Origin: CAVTYH01 sp963738835
Lineage (GTDB): Bacteria; Planctomycetota; Planctomycetia; Pirellulales; JADZDJ01
Reading direction: 5' to 3'
NCBI GenBank assembly: GCA_963738835.1
Contig: CAVTYH010000007.1
Coordinates: forward strand, 1 to 64,000
Length of the DNA: 64,000 bases
Shown: piece by piece, positions 1 to 10,006 of the stretch
Layout: every line of letters begins with the position of its first letter
Position numbering within the stretch: position 1 is the stretch's first letter
Notes under the pieces: generated by a model
Databases searched by the model: none
What the model saw: the letters and a program-made list of their open reading frames with translations, nothing else
What the model was told of the DNA's origin: nothing
Translations under genes and position numbers: made by a program

Positions 1-792
1 ACTCTTCGACATCGCTAAGCCGGCCGATCATGCTAAGTGTGGTTTGAAAATCCTGCCCGCCCGGAATTGGCAGAGCACGATCATGCCGGTGGCGACCTGA
101 GTGTTCTGTTCACGGACAGCCTGCACCACGTCGCCCGCCGTCATGTTCATGCCCATCTTCATAGGATCAGCCAAATGCGCCATGCTGTAATGGCGAGTGG
201 CCGAACAAGATGATGTCACTGACGCCGTCGATCCGGGCCAGCTCGTCCTTGAGTTGCATCAGCGCAAGGTGGATCAAGTAGAGCTGATCGTACCGGCTGT
301 CGGTGGCCGTCAGTGCGATGCCCATCAGAATGTCCGGCGAGCGTTTCTTGACGGTGACGCCGGTTTGGCGAATCACATCGGGCAAGGACGGCACCGCTAA
401 ACTAACGCGGTTTTGCACCAGCACCTGGGCCATGTTCAGGTTCATGCCGTGGCGGAACGTGACGGTCAGGTTGTCCGCTGCGTCATTGGTGCAGCTGGAC
501 GACATGTAATACATGCCTTCGACGCCGTTGACTTGCTGCTCGATAGGCAGGGCCACCGACGTGGCCACATCCATCGCACTGGCGCCTGGATAGTTGCACG
601 TGACTGAGATCGTAGGCGGCGAGATCATCGGAAACTGCACAACCCCAAATTGAAGACGCAGATGGCCCCAGCCAACGTGATCACGATGGAAAGCACGGAG
701 GCGAAAATCGGGCGATCAATGAAAAATCGAGAGATCAAAAGCTGCCTCACATCTGCAAACCAGGTCGAGATTTTCCGGCCCAATGCCGGCAC
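1..792 (-). pseudogene. RND-family efflux permease, N-terminal part, frame-broken and cut by the window edge
   Basis: Encodes the beginning of an AcrB/MexB-type proton-driven inner-membrane efflux pump. Visible pieces are the first membrane helix (FASVLSIVITLAGAICVF), then QFPMISPPTI and the PGASAMDVATSVALPIEQQ stretch of the porter domain, then DPMKMGMNMTAGDVVQAVREQN and GGQDFQTTLSMIGRLSDVEE in other frames. At least two frame changes are needed: one near 650, where a G run looks one base short, and one near 200. A GTG at 790-792 follows the stop of the upstream fusion-protein gene directly; GTG at 748-750 is an alternative start. The pairing with a fusion-protein gene and a TetR gene is the usual RND operon. 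Either a decaying gene or a region of poor consensus sequence. Confidence 0.8.
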
Positions 793-795
793 ACG

Positions 796-2030
796 CTAAT
801 TCTTCTCGCTCTTTGAGACTTCGTGGGCATCCGTTGCCGGTTTGGTTGCCTCCGCTGCTTTTGTTCCGTCACCACGCATGGCCACCGAATCGGTCGCTGG
901 CTTCGGCTCAACTAACACGCCGGGTCAAACGCGCTGCAGTCCACTGACAACCACTCGGTCGCCTTCTGCAACACCTTTCAAAATCACTCGCTGCGTGCCT
1001 TGCTGTTTGCCGATCTGCACGCTGCGGTACTGAATCTTGTTCTGCGGGTCGACGATGTAGACAAATTTCTGTCCTTGATCAGTGCCGAGTGCCTGCTCTG
1101 GAATCGTAAGCCGCCGGGTCGGGATCGCCCAGCGGGAGCCGCACGCGGCAAAACAGCCCGGGCAGAATCGCCTTTTTTCCATTCTGAAACAGTCCGCGCA
1201 CCTGGAGCGTACCCGTGTTGGTGTCCAAACGGTTATCGATAAGTCGACATACCCTGCGTGTGGGAATCCCTCTTCGTTGGCTAAACCCATCAGGATGGGA
1301 ATTTTCCCTTCGTTGTTCGTTTTCACCAATCCACTTTGCACGTAGTCGTGAATTTTCTTTAAGAGCCGTTCATCGACACCGAAGAGCACGTAGATCGGAT
1401 AGAGCTGCACGATTGTCGTGAGTATGGTTTCGTCGGCCTTCACCAAGTTGCCGGGGTCATACATCGTGCGGCTGAGCCGGCCGCTGAACGGCGCATCAAT
1501 TTTGGTATATCCCAGGTTTACATCTGCCGCGTGCAACGTTGCCTGCGCCACGCCAACCGCGGCTTCCGCTGGGCTTGATCGCCGACAATCTGATCGTAAT
1601 CTTGCCGGGAGATCGATTTGTTCGGCAGCATGATGTTGGCCCGCTGCAAATCGGCGTTCAGGCATTTCAGATGAGCTTCGGCCTGTGCAACATTGCTCTT
1701 GGCCCGTTCAACTTCAGCCTCGTAAATGCGCGGATCGATATCATACAGCAAGGCGTCCTTAGGGACATCGGCTCCTTCCGTAAACAAGACCTTATCAAGA
1801 TAACCCGTCACGTGCGGGCGGATTTCGGCCGACTAAAGCGCATGGTTCGGCCGGTGAAATCTTCGTAGTCAGTCACTTCGGCGACCGTCGGCGTGCTAAT
1901 CGATCACCTCAGGCGGCTTGGGAGCCGCGCCAGCTTGGGCAGGCGACATCGCCTGTTTCTTGCATCCTGTTAGGATGGCGAATACCAGCAGCAGGCAAAA
2001 CGTCGAATATCGTTTACAAGCCGAGTTCAC
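796..2030 (-). pseudogene. RND membrane fusion (periplasmic adaptor) lipoprotein, frame-broken
   Basis: Periplasmic adaptor that would couple the RND pump to an outer-membrane channel. GTG start at 2028-2030 overlaps the stop of the regulator gene. A lipoprotein signal is seen (CLLLVFAILTGCKKQ), then the beta-barrel and lipoyl pieces HVTGYLDKVLFTEGADV and LLYDIDPRIYEAEVERA, a coiled-coil hairpin, and YTKIDAPFSGRLSRTMYDPG. Frame changes are needed near 1895, 1815, 1570, 1245 and 1110. A TGA near 925 stands where CGA (Arg) would keep the frame open for a further 40 codons to TAG at 796-798. This density of lesions is much higher than in later genes of the window. Confidence 0.8.
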
Positions 2031-2762
2031 TTGACGCTCCCGATAAATTTGATTTGCACGCCGCCGATCGAATAGCTTTGTCGGTTTTTGATTTGATAAG
2101 CAAAGCTCGAAGATGTTTTTTGTCCGCTGCAGCTCCTGCGAGCAAAGGATTCCGTGGAACACGACGTCGATGATGTCGCTGGCCTGAATCTCTACCGATT
2201 TCGGCTGTCCGCTGAAGTGATTCATAAAAATCGTGCCATATAATAAATTGCCGATCACATCGGTGATGCGATGAACCAGAATATCGCGGCATTCGGCCTT
2301 CAGCAATCAGATCACGATAGAACGCCCGCCATCGATCCACATTCATCTTGCGGTGTTCGAGGAACGTCGGCAGCTTTCGGTCTCGGAACGGCGCGGCGCT
2401 TCTTCTATCAACAGTTCGACAAAGCCCGGACGTTCGGCGAAAAACTCTAAGAACCCGTGAATTCCGTTGGCGATTTGTTCCAGCAGAATCTTCGATAGGA
2501 GCCATCCGGCTGTCGATGTGTTCGCGCAGCATCCGCATCACACGGTCGGCAACGGCCAGGAAAGTTCGGTGCTTGCTGGGAAAGTAACGGTACACCGTTC
2601 CTTTTCCGACGCCGACGGTTTCTGCGAGCAACGTGGTGTCCGTCTTGTCGTACCCGCGCTCGGCAAACAGACGGGCAGCCTGCGTAGAATCTCTTCCTGA
2701 CGCGTGGCCCAAAGCTGTTCGTCAGACAGTTTCTTGGCGATTTTTTGGGTCGAGCTGGCCAC
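2027..2762 (-). pseudogene. TetR/AcrR-family transcriptional regulator, frame-broken
   Basis: Local repressor of the efflux operon, judged by position and fold. The N-terminal helix-turn-helix is clear in pieces: MASSTQKIAKKLSDEQLWAT, then ARLFAERGYDKTDTTLLAE and VGVGKGTVYRYFPSKHRTF. The ligand-binding half is readable only by changing frame several times, for example TDVIGNLLYGTIFMNHFSG near 2240-2290. In one frame the product ends with TGA at 2027-2029, overlapping the GTG of the fusion-protein gene, so the two were translationally coupled. At least three frame changes are required, so no intact product can be made from the sequence as given. Confidence 0.75.
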
Positions 2763-2789
2763 AGAAAAGGCCTCAGGCGGGAAGGGTGA

Positions 2790-2804
2790 CTGACTGGTAG
2801 TCAG
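2790..2804. promoter_or_regulatory. candidate TetR-family operator
   Basis: A perfect 6+3+6 palindrome, CTGACT-GGT-AGTCAG, lies 28 bp upstream of the TetR start codon. Short CTGACT/AGTCAG dyads of this kind are typical binding sites of AcrR-like repressors that control their own RND operon. Function is inferred from position only. Confidence 0.4.
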
Positions 2805-2992
2805 CCTTGCGATTATCGCTGCCCGGCACTGCGGGTCAATACGTGCAAGACGATTTTTGCTCAGAATCAGAGCAGCTCGACAATTTATAACTTATTTCCC
2901 AGCCATAAGTTACGTCTGATTGTCGGTTTAATGGCCCCCTTACAAGCCCGGCTCGGAATTGGAAAGTGGCTAAAGGCTTGCAGTGTGTAGTT

Positions 2993-4506
2993 AGTCGTCC
3001 CTGAAAAATTGGTCGTCAGCGGCTTAGCGGGGGCAATTAAGCGAGCAGCAGCCGGATGGGGGCGCATCGGAGATCAATTCAATTGCCAGCCGGGTCTTCA
3101 GCCACCGCGTGAGCCAGAAAATTGGCGCAAAAACGACCCACCGCAGCAGTTTGCGGAGGTTGTACCCGGCGGCATTCGGTAGCGCGTTGATTTTGTCGCC
3201 TTCTTGACCGGTCAGATAATTGCGATTCATGCGATTGTCACTTTTCAGGTGACCGATCGTCGGTTCAATGGCCGTCCGACGTTTGAGCATGCGGCATAGC
3301 GCCTGCGTCGCTCGTTTGGGAATCGTGCGGACCACATGCACAATGGCCGAGCCCTTGTAACCGTGCCCTTGATAGCCTTTATCCACCATCACGTCCCGGG
3401 GCGAGTGGCCGGTAAGGCGTTCCACTTGTCCGATCGCACCGCTGAGCGTGTGTCCGTCGTAAGGATTGCCGTCGAGAGCGTGGGCGCCGACGGTCCAGTT
3501 GCTCTTGCTGGTCGTGGCTACGCTGGCCTTGCAGCCGAACTCGTAGCGCTGTGCGCTTTGCCTTTGGCAATGCATTCCACCTCGGGAGCATGCACGCTGT
3601 AGAGCTTGTGTTTGCTGGTGCGTGTTTGAGCGAGCAGCGCTCGGCCAAGGCGACCAGCTCGCCGAGCGGCTCATCGACGATTGGGCCCTGGATGGTCCGA
3701 GCTTTTCGCTGGATGTCCCGCAGCACGCGGCCCAAGATCGTCTTCAGCCCGCGGGTCATCTTCGCGGCTCGCTTCATCTGCCGGGCGTGAGCGTAGCGGC
3801 CCTGCCTGGCCAGCAGCTGCTGGCTCTTGAAACGATAGTTCTGTCGAAGTGGGATGCCCAGTTGCCTGGCCCGTCGGACGAGTGCCAGCCGCATCTTGTG
3901 ATACAAGCGGGCGTCGGTTGGAAAGGCCATCGCCTTCTCCTGGACCGTCGTGTCGACGTTCACCTTTTTGGAACTCTGGTGGCCGCACGGCCTTCATCGC
4001 TAACGCCGTGTGGATGGTCGTCTCCAGTAACTTCTCCAACCGCTCGGCACCGACACACTTCCGCCAACGGCTCAAGCTCGAAGGATCGATCGGCAACTCG
4101 TGCTGCAGGTAGCAGAGGCCGCAGAAGAACGCCGGTACGGGTTCTCCACCCAGCGGGCCACCACCGATTCGTCGCTCTCGTCAAAAGCGTGTTTCAAATA
4201 GAGCAAGCCGACCATCAGCCGGGTGTTCATTCCCGGCCGGCCAAGTTCCTCGGCGTAGCAAGCATCAATGCCTGAGTCGAACTGAGACCAGTCGATCCGC
4301 TCGGCCAGCACGTACAGCGGATGCTCGCGGTTCAAGAGTTCGCTCAGATGGGCGCCAAATAATTCACACTGCGGAGGGCGGGACTTGGGTTGCATTTTTT
4401 GTCAGCTTTCGGGACCGTGGGAACCAAAACCTAGCAAATTCTAGCGCCATCAAGCGTGCAATGCACCGTCTATTCGTAGCGGTAGAGGAATTTTTCAGGG
4501 ACGACT
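2993..4506. mobile_element. IS5-family-like insertion sequence, complete with ends and target duplication
   Basis: A 1514-bp element bounded by perfect 18-bp inverted repeats, AGTCGTCCCTGAAAAATT at 2993-3010 and its complement at 4489-4506. The 4-bp sequence AGTT flanks both sides (2989-2992 and 4507-4510), which fits a target-site duplication. It carries one transposase gene on the minus strand. It sits in the space between the TetR gene and the methyltransferase gene and does not itself interrupt a reading frame. Family assignment rests on the transposase; the boundaries are read directly. Confidence 0.9.
3024..4395 (-). pseudogene. IS5-family DDE transposase, frame-broken
   Basis: Would cut and rejoin the element ends. 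The N-terminal DUF772-like part (CELFGAHLSELLNREHPLY, GMNTRLMVGLLYLKHAFDES) is followed by the RNase H-like catalytic domain. The three acidic catalytic residues are visible in separate frames: D in NVDTTVQEKA, D in VMVDKGYQGH and E in AIEPTIGHLKS. Frame changes are needed near 4110, 3965 and 3650. If they are real the element is immobile; if they are consensus errors it may be active, since ends and target duplication are perfect. About 450 residues overall. Confidence 0.85.
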
Positions 4507-4541
4507 AGTTATCCTTCGCCATTCCATTCGTCCCGACTTTC

Positions 4542-5264
4542 TTAAACTCGGCGCAGCTCAAAACAAATGCCGCCAGCCCGCAGTGCTTTATGCACGCCAG
4601 AGAGCCATAGCTCTTGCACGGGCTCTAATCCGACATCGTGGCACGTTTGCAACAGTTCCTGCCGATTGTAAGTGCGACACAGAAATAGTCGACTGGTCCA
4701 AGCGCCGCCGAAACTGTCCTCGGTGGTCAGCAGCAACATGCGGCCACCGGGCGACAGCACGCGGGCCAATTCCGATAAACCGGCTTTGGCTTCCGGCAAA
4801 TGTTCCAGCACATAGCCGCAGGTGACGCAATCGAACGCGGCGTCGGCAAAGGGCAAATGAGAAAGATCAGCCGACAAAAACTGCGGTCGCTCGCTCTTCA
4901 ATCGACCGCGGGCCCGACGCAGCATTTCCGGCGAAATATCGATGCCGGTAATCGTGGCATCGTCATCGGCATATCTCAGCAGATGCTGCACGATCTGCCC
5001 GGCGCCGCTGCCAACATCCAAAATGCGCTTGCAACCCTGCAAATCGAATCGCCGCTGCCGCAACATGCGATCGCCCAGCGGCGCGTGCAGAGAGAACAAA
5101 CTGCAAAACCAGAGTGCCGCGCTTTTCGGCCCCGCGTACACTCGGCGAATTTGCTCGCGATATTCGCGGTAGCTAACTTTTTCCCACAGGTTGGTTTCGA
5201 CGAAGCGATTGAACGCTTTGCGTCGCGGCCTTTTGGGCTTCTCGAGCGTGGTACTGTTGGGCAT
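4542..5264 (-). CDS. class I SAM-dependent methyltransferase (Methyltransf_11 type)
   Basis: Predicted cytoplasmic methyltransferase of 240 residues; the substrate cannot be told. The SAM-binding motif I is ILDVGSGAGQ (residues 81-90), followed by the acidic strand-2 motif TGIDISPEML (106-115), SADLSHLPFADAAFD (131-145) and the EHLPEA motif near 154. The N-terminal 50 residues are basic and lie outside the core fold. It sits between the insertion sequence and the BatA-like gene, 109 bp downstream of the latter and on the same strand, but nothing shows a functional link. Could equally act on a quinone, a lipid or a small molecule. Confidence 0.88.
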   Translation of the reverse strand: MPNSTTLEKPKRPRRKAFNRFVETNLWEKVSYREYREQIRRVYAGPKSAALWFCSLFSLHAPLGDRMLRQRRFDLQGCKRILDVGSGAGQIVQHLLRYADDDATITGIDISPEMLRRARGRLKSERPQFLSADLSHLPFADAAFDCVTCGYVLEHLPEAKAGLSELARVLSPGGRMLLLTTEDSFGGAWTSRLFLCRTYNRQELLQTCHDVGLEPVQELWLSGVHKALRAGGICFELRRV

Positions 5265-5373
5265 GAGAGCGTCTGTGTGTGTCTACGTGTCTTTATGCCT
5301 GGGCAAAGGTCGCGGTCTTGATTCTGGCTCATTCCTGCCAGACACCCTGAACACGAGATACCACGCAGGCACC

Positions 5374-7576
5374 TCAGACGTAAACTCGGCGATTGTAGAT
5401 ATACCACTCGACCAGTAAAACGGCTAGGGCAAGCACTAACAGCCACTTCCAGGTTTCCTTCCGGATGGGCTCATAACCGGAATCCCCCTGCACCGAAACA
5501 TTCCCAATTTGGATCGATTTTTCCTTCGCAGACCGAATGTTGCTTTCCAACGGATCGAACAAGTTGACGGTAAACCGCTCGACCGTCTTTTCTCCTTCCT
5601 TCACCTCGTAGGGACCCAGCTCGTCGGTCTGGCTGAAGTGAAACGACCCGGCTTTGCCGCGCAAGGCCGTAAGTTTGTTACCCCTGGGCGTAATCACGTC
5701 GAGCTGCTCAACCAAGGCCTCGCTCTTGAGCACCACGGGCTGGCCCGGCTTCACGGTTTCACCCGCTTTGGCTCCTTCGTTGCCGCCAAGGTAAGCGAGC
5801 ACGGCAAACACGAAGGCGGGAAAGCTCCGACGAATCGGCCAGTTGGTATTGGGCACACGCTCGCCGGCGGCGTCAACACTGTAAATGTCGAAACCCAACA
5901 CTGCGTCTTCAAAACCTTCTCGCGGTGCAATGGCAATCAGCGTGCCCTTGTTCGAATCCAAGAGCCTGGTTCCTCCCGGCGGCGGCGTGACCGGCCGCGC
6001 TTCGGCAATATCGACATCGCCCAAATCGAGCCATTGCATGAGCGGATGTGTGCGATCGACATCGATGATTTGCGGATACACAACCGCATCACCTAGCGAC
6101 CACCACTTGGCCGTTGACGTTGAGGCAGCGGCCGACTCCGGATTGGTCGCGGCGTTTGTTTTTGCGGCTAGGTCCGCTTTCGCAGCCGGATTGTCACCAG
6201 CAGCAGGCGCGTCCTTAGATTTGTCTGCGTCACTCGTCGCTTCCTTCCGCGCCAACGCCGCCTCCCCTTCCGAGGCCGGCGGCGCCTCGCCGATGAACAA
6301 CGTGTTGGCCCGCGGCAGTTGCGTGGGCTGGCAGCGATCGTAAATGATCAGATCGAACGCACCGCTGGCTGCGGCACGTTGATGCTCTTTCGTTTGCAAC
6401 ACATCAAGCTTGGCCTTCGAGATTTCCGCCAACTCGCCGGCGCGAGGTCGAGAGCGCGAACTCCAGCGCCTCGTTGCCCGCGGTCACCAGCAGCACCTTC
6501 GGTTTGCGCGACGAATTGACGGCCGCCCAGGCACGATTGTCGGCCGGCAAGATATCGTTCCGCGCCAGCCGCAATTCGAGAATCCCAGATTCAATCTCGC
6601 CTAAATTGAACGAAACCCCCGCTGCGTCCCCCGGCGGCACCGTCACTTCCGAAGCGTCCAGCGGATTGCCGTTGAGCAGTAAATCGACCGGCACTTTCAC
6701 GGCCTCGTCGCCAAAATTTTGAACGCTGCCGAACGCCTGCAACTGGCCTTCGCGTTCTTCGTTGCCCCTCACTGTGAATGAAATGATTCCCAAGTTCGCG
6801 GCATCCGCCTGGCCGATCGGCAAGAACACCGGATTCAAACTGCCGAGCGAAAAACCTTGCACCGGCGGGAACTTGCCGTCGCTCAGAATAAACAGCTTGG
6901 CCGGCTGCGATTCGACTGATCGATTGTCGCCGTATTCGGCCGATCGGCTTGGGTTCGCCAGCCCCGCCGCCACTTGCAACGCCTCGTTGATGGCCGTCGG
7001 ACGATTTGTCGGTTTGATGTTTTCGACAGCCCGTCGCAAATCACGCGTGTTATCGGTCCAACCCTGCTCGACCTTGGCGGTATCTGCGAAGCTGACGATC
7101 ATAGCCGTATAGCCGCTGCGCGACTGTTCGGCCGCTGCCGCCGTAGTGCCGTTATCTAGCCGGGCGGTTTGCTCCCGTTCTTCGGCCGTTTGCATGTTAT
7201 CGATAATCGCCAGCGCCCGGCGCTTGGCCTCTTCCAACCGCGAGGGCGCAACATCGGTCGCGCTCATGCTGGCCGAGTTGTCGATCAAAAAGATGTTGCG
7301 CTCATCCACCAGCTTTTGACTTCGCCAGCCGGGCCGCAGCAGCGCGAAAATCACGAGTGCGAGCAGCAGCAATTGCAAATACAACAGCAGGCTCTGGCGA
7401 ATTCGCTGCCAGAGGCTGTTGACGTGCATATCTTCAATCGACTTCCGCCACAAGTACGTGCTGGGCACTTCCAACGGCTGCCGCCGCAACTTGAGAAAGT
7501 AGAGCGCCACCACCGCCGGCGGCACAGCCAGCACCAGTGCCCATTGCAGCGCGGAAAGTGAGGGAATGAAATCCAT
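5374..7576 (-). CDS. BatA-like VWA-domain membrane protein (one frameshift)
   Basis: Aerotolerance-type protein of the MoxR/BatA/DUF58 group. The N-terminus has membrane helices at about 11-30 and 62-80, a conserved NSLWQRIRQSL linker and a von Willebrand A domain whose metal-binding motif is DNSAS (99-103). A long periplasmic region follows and a last helix lies near the C-terminus (WKWLLVLALAVLLVEWYIY). A frame change is needed near 6440, between GNEALEFALSTSR and ELAEISKAKLDVL; both halves are well conserved in style, so a missing base is likely. The DUF58 gene lies 86 bp upstream on the same strand, the usual neighbour. A low-complexity Ala/Lys/Asp stretch lies near the middle of the second half. 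Confidence 0.82.
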
Positions 7577-7662
7577 GAACAGTGGTCAGTGGTCAGTGGT
7601 CAGTGGCCAGAACGATCCAGGCTGCTTGCGGCTTAGCGGGTATCGCCAAAGTGCAACACCAT

Positions 7663-8553
7663 TCATTTCACGAGTCCTCGCTTGCGCAAATAGCCTGCCA
7701 CCAACTGCTCGACCGGCAAATCGTTGCGGGCCATCAAATAGTTCATGCCGCGTCGATTACAAAACGTGCGGGCGCCCTCGATGAACGCCGCCAGCGTGCG
7801 CTTATAGCGGGCAATCAGTGGCGCACTGGCCGTGATTTCGGCAATGTCGTCGTCTTCGCAATCGAGCAATTTCAAATCTCCCTTGATGTCGGGATCGATC
7901 TCTTCGGCACTCAGCACTTGAATCACATACACATCCATCTGCTGCGACACCAAATACCGCAGCGCGGCTTCGTAGCCGGCTTTGTCCATCAGATCGGTAA
8001 TCAACAGCAGAATCCCCTTGCCGCTGTTGCGCAGACAAAAATTCTTGACGCCTTGTGCCAGCGACACCGTTTCGCCAGGCTGCACTTCGGCCAGATGCTC
8101 CATCATTCGCCACAGACTTTTGCGGCCACGCAGCACCGGTCCTGGAGCTCGCGGCGATTGCCCCAGGGTTTCGATCTTCACCCGATCGCCGCGCACCAGC
8201 CCAATGAAACCTAATGCCGCCGCCAACTGCTTGGCATATTCCAACTTGGTGGGCGTGCCGAATTCCATCAACGCGCTGGCATCGATCAGCGCGTAGAAAT
8301 GCAAATCTTCTTCTTCCAGGAACATTTTCAGAAACAGCTTATCGAGCCGGGCGTAGGTGTTCCAATCGATGAACCGCAGGTCGTCGCCGGCCACGTAGTT
8401 GCGAAAATCGGCGAACTCCACACTCTGCCCTTTCCGCTTGCTGCGCCGTTCCCCCTTCATGCGGCCGCGGAAAATCTTGCGGCTCACCAGCTCCAGCCGC
8501 TCGAGCTGCGCGAGCAATTGCGGTGAAAGCAGCGGCGGTGTGGCGGTGGACAT
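7663..8553 (-). CDS. DUF58 domain protein
   Basis: Cytoplasmic VWA-like protein of 296 residues that normally works with a MoxR ATPase and BatA-type membrane proteins. The family hallmark GDDLRFIDWNTYAR is at residues 56-69, and the VWA-like part contains YALIDASALMEFG (87-99). I chose the ATG at 8551-8553 (MSTATPPLLS); an in-frame start as far up as 8829 exists, but that extension would translate a palindromic repeat (8651-8695) and is not protein-like. The BatA-like gene follows 86 bp downstream. No MoxR gene is seen nearby. Confidence 0.88.
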   Translation of the reverse strand: MSTATPPLLSPQLLAQLERLELVSRKIFRGRMKGERRSKRKGQSVEFADFRNYVAGDDLRFIDWNTYARLDKLFLKMFLEEEDLHFYALIDASALMEFGTPTKLEYAKQLAAALGFIGLVRGDRVKIETLGQSPRAPGPVLRGRKSLWRMMEHLAEVQPGETVSLAQGVKNFCLRNSGKGILLLITDLMDKAGYEAALRYLVSQQMDVYVIQVLSAEEIDPDIKGDLKLLDCEDDDIAEITASAPLIARYKRTLAAFIEGARTFCNRRGMNYLMARNDLPVEQLVAGYLRKRGLVK

Positions 8554-8650
8554 GTTCGATGGGCGGGGAAGATCGCGAAATGAAACGGCGCCGGCCTCGT
8601 TGTTGCCCCTCCAGTTTACCCATCGCGCACCCGCCACTGCCAGAGTGCCA

Positions 8651-8695
8651 CCCTTCTCCCTCTCCCCGCCGCGGGAGAGGGTTGGGGTGAGGGGG
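8651..8695. repeat. REP-like CTCTCCC/GGGAGAGG palindromic element, copy 1
   Basis: Contains CTCTCCCCGCCGCGGGAGAG, able to fold as a hairpin, followed by GGTTGGGGTGAGGGGG. Related copies lie at 12041, 16883, 16943, 42661 and 45370, in both orientations and in both intergenic and coding positions. Confidence 0.75.
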
Positions 8696-8812
8696 CCGTG
8701 AGGTGCGTTGTCGATGGTCAGGGGCGCGCTGTCCGTTGCCAGTTGTCCGGGGTCCGTTGCGACTGAGAACGGAAGACGAACATGCGCACTGCGCAGAAAA
8801 TTGAAAATCAAG

Positions 8813-8870
8813 GCGGCGATGTTTGGCAAAAGAGCCTGGAAAAGTGGGCTTTTTCGAAAAACATCGCCGC
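8813..8870. repeat. inverted repeat, 12-bp stem
   Basis: GCGGCGATGTTT at 8813-8824 and its exact complement AAACATCGCCGC at 8859-8870, 34 bases apart. No T tract follows, so not an obvious terminator. Confidence 0.6.
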
Positions 8871-9434
8871 GTCATGGTCGCACCGCTGGAGCATCGCGCG
8901 GGAAGTGGTCGGATGTGTTGCGGCAGAGCGGGAGAAGTGCGTCGGTTCGAAAACCGCGAATTTCCCGGGGATTGCGCAGTCTTCCGCGCCGATCTTTTCC
9001 GCGCCGCGCGAGCCGTGATTGATTTTCGCCTGTTTTCTTCGGGAATTTCCACCTCGCGCAGACGCACGCCACAAAATTAAAAATCGAGGGTGAAATGTTG
9101 GCGCGAAAACCTCGGAAAACGTAGTGTTTTTTGACAAACATTTAAGCATCACTTGACCCTTCGTCGGTTCACCGCTGAACGCGGCCCTTCAAAAACGCGA
9201 GAAATCCCGGACAAAACGCTCTGAATTCGTTTCTGCGATCGCTCCTCTTGATGCACAACATCGCGGCCAACGACCATCCCGATCTCCACAGCCTGCTATT
9301 CCACAGAGCGCGGCGGCCAAGGGCGCAACGGCACTCGCCATAAACCTTGCATTATACTGAACAAATGATCAAAAATAAAGAGTCATGTTTAGGCCACTCA
9401 CCGCAGCGATTCCGTGTGAAGTTGGTGACCAGAC

Positions 9435-9507
9435 GGGGTCGGGAGTCGTTTCCCATCACACACAGCAAAGAGAGGAAAACATGCGCGGGGAAACGACTCC
9501 CGACCCC
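9435..9507. repeat. inverted repeat, 20-bp perfect stem
   Basis: GGGGTCGGGAGTCGTTTCCC at 9435-9454 pairs exactly with 9488-9507, with a 33-base loop. A word related to one arm (TGACTCCCGACCCCTGG) recurs near 38402-38419, suggesting a dispersed palindrome family. Confidence 0.75.
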
Positions 9508-9567
9508 TGGCTGCCGAAATCCGCACCGAACGGTATCTCTAGCACGAGGCCGAATTCCTTGACGTCG

Positions 9568-9745
9568 GGTGCCACTACTGGCTCGGCCAGCAGTGTGAAT
9601 TGATGCAGAAAACGACCCTGGAAAAAGCGGACGCTGCAAGCAAGTTTCCAACTTGCATCTGGACGCGGGCGAAGTGTGATTTCGAGTTTTGACAGCTACG
9701 GGAGTTGATGCCGCGTTCACTGCTGGGCAAGCCAGCAGTGGCACC
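9568..9745. mobile_element. MITE-like repeat with terminal inverted repeats, copy 1
   Basis: A 178-bp unit whose ends form an imperfect 28-bp inverted repeat (GGTGCCACTACTGGCTCGGC at the left; GCCAGCAGTGGCACC closing the right). A second copy of nearly the same length, roughly 80% identical by eye, is at 11783-11959. It has no open frame and so is non-autonomous. Each end is itself a GCTGGC...GCCAGC dyad. Confidence 0.75.
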
Positions 9746-10006
9746 CGATGGTTTTTGCTCCGGCGGATAAAATCGCCGCCGACCAAGGTCCGATCGATCA
9801 TCTTTTGAAGCCATCGCTTTTCCCTTTTGTGGTTAGAAAACCCGCCGGCCACGAGCACCGGCGGGGTAAATCCCTTGGCCAATTCGCCCCGCATTGCCTG
9901 CTGCGCCCTTGGATCGGTGTGATTGGACCTTTGGCGCTAGCGTGCGGCTGGTCGCTTGCAATGATCGACGCAGAGGTCAGACTAGACTTATTCGCTCGTG
10001 CGTCGC

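Larger units (their letters stand above)
8554..10006. other. gene-free region of about 1.45 kb with repeats and hairpins
   Basis: No open frame here has protein-like composition or a good ribosome site. It holds a REP-like element (8651-8695), a 12-bp stem hairpin (8813-8870), a 20-bp stem hairpin (9435-9507) and a 178-bp repeat with terminal inverted repeats (9568-9745). The segment 8760-9160 is rich in GCGAAAA- and CGCGCG-type words, unlike coding DNA around it. I see no DnaA-box cluster or tRNA. Confidence 0.6.

Noticed and set aside
8808..9152. 114-residue minus-strand frame in the gene-free region
   Set aside because: Composition is mixed with many Arg, His and Cys, there is no ribosome site, and it crosses the 8813-8870 hairpin.
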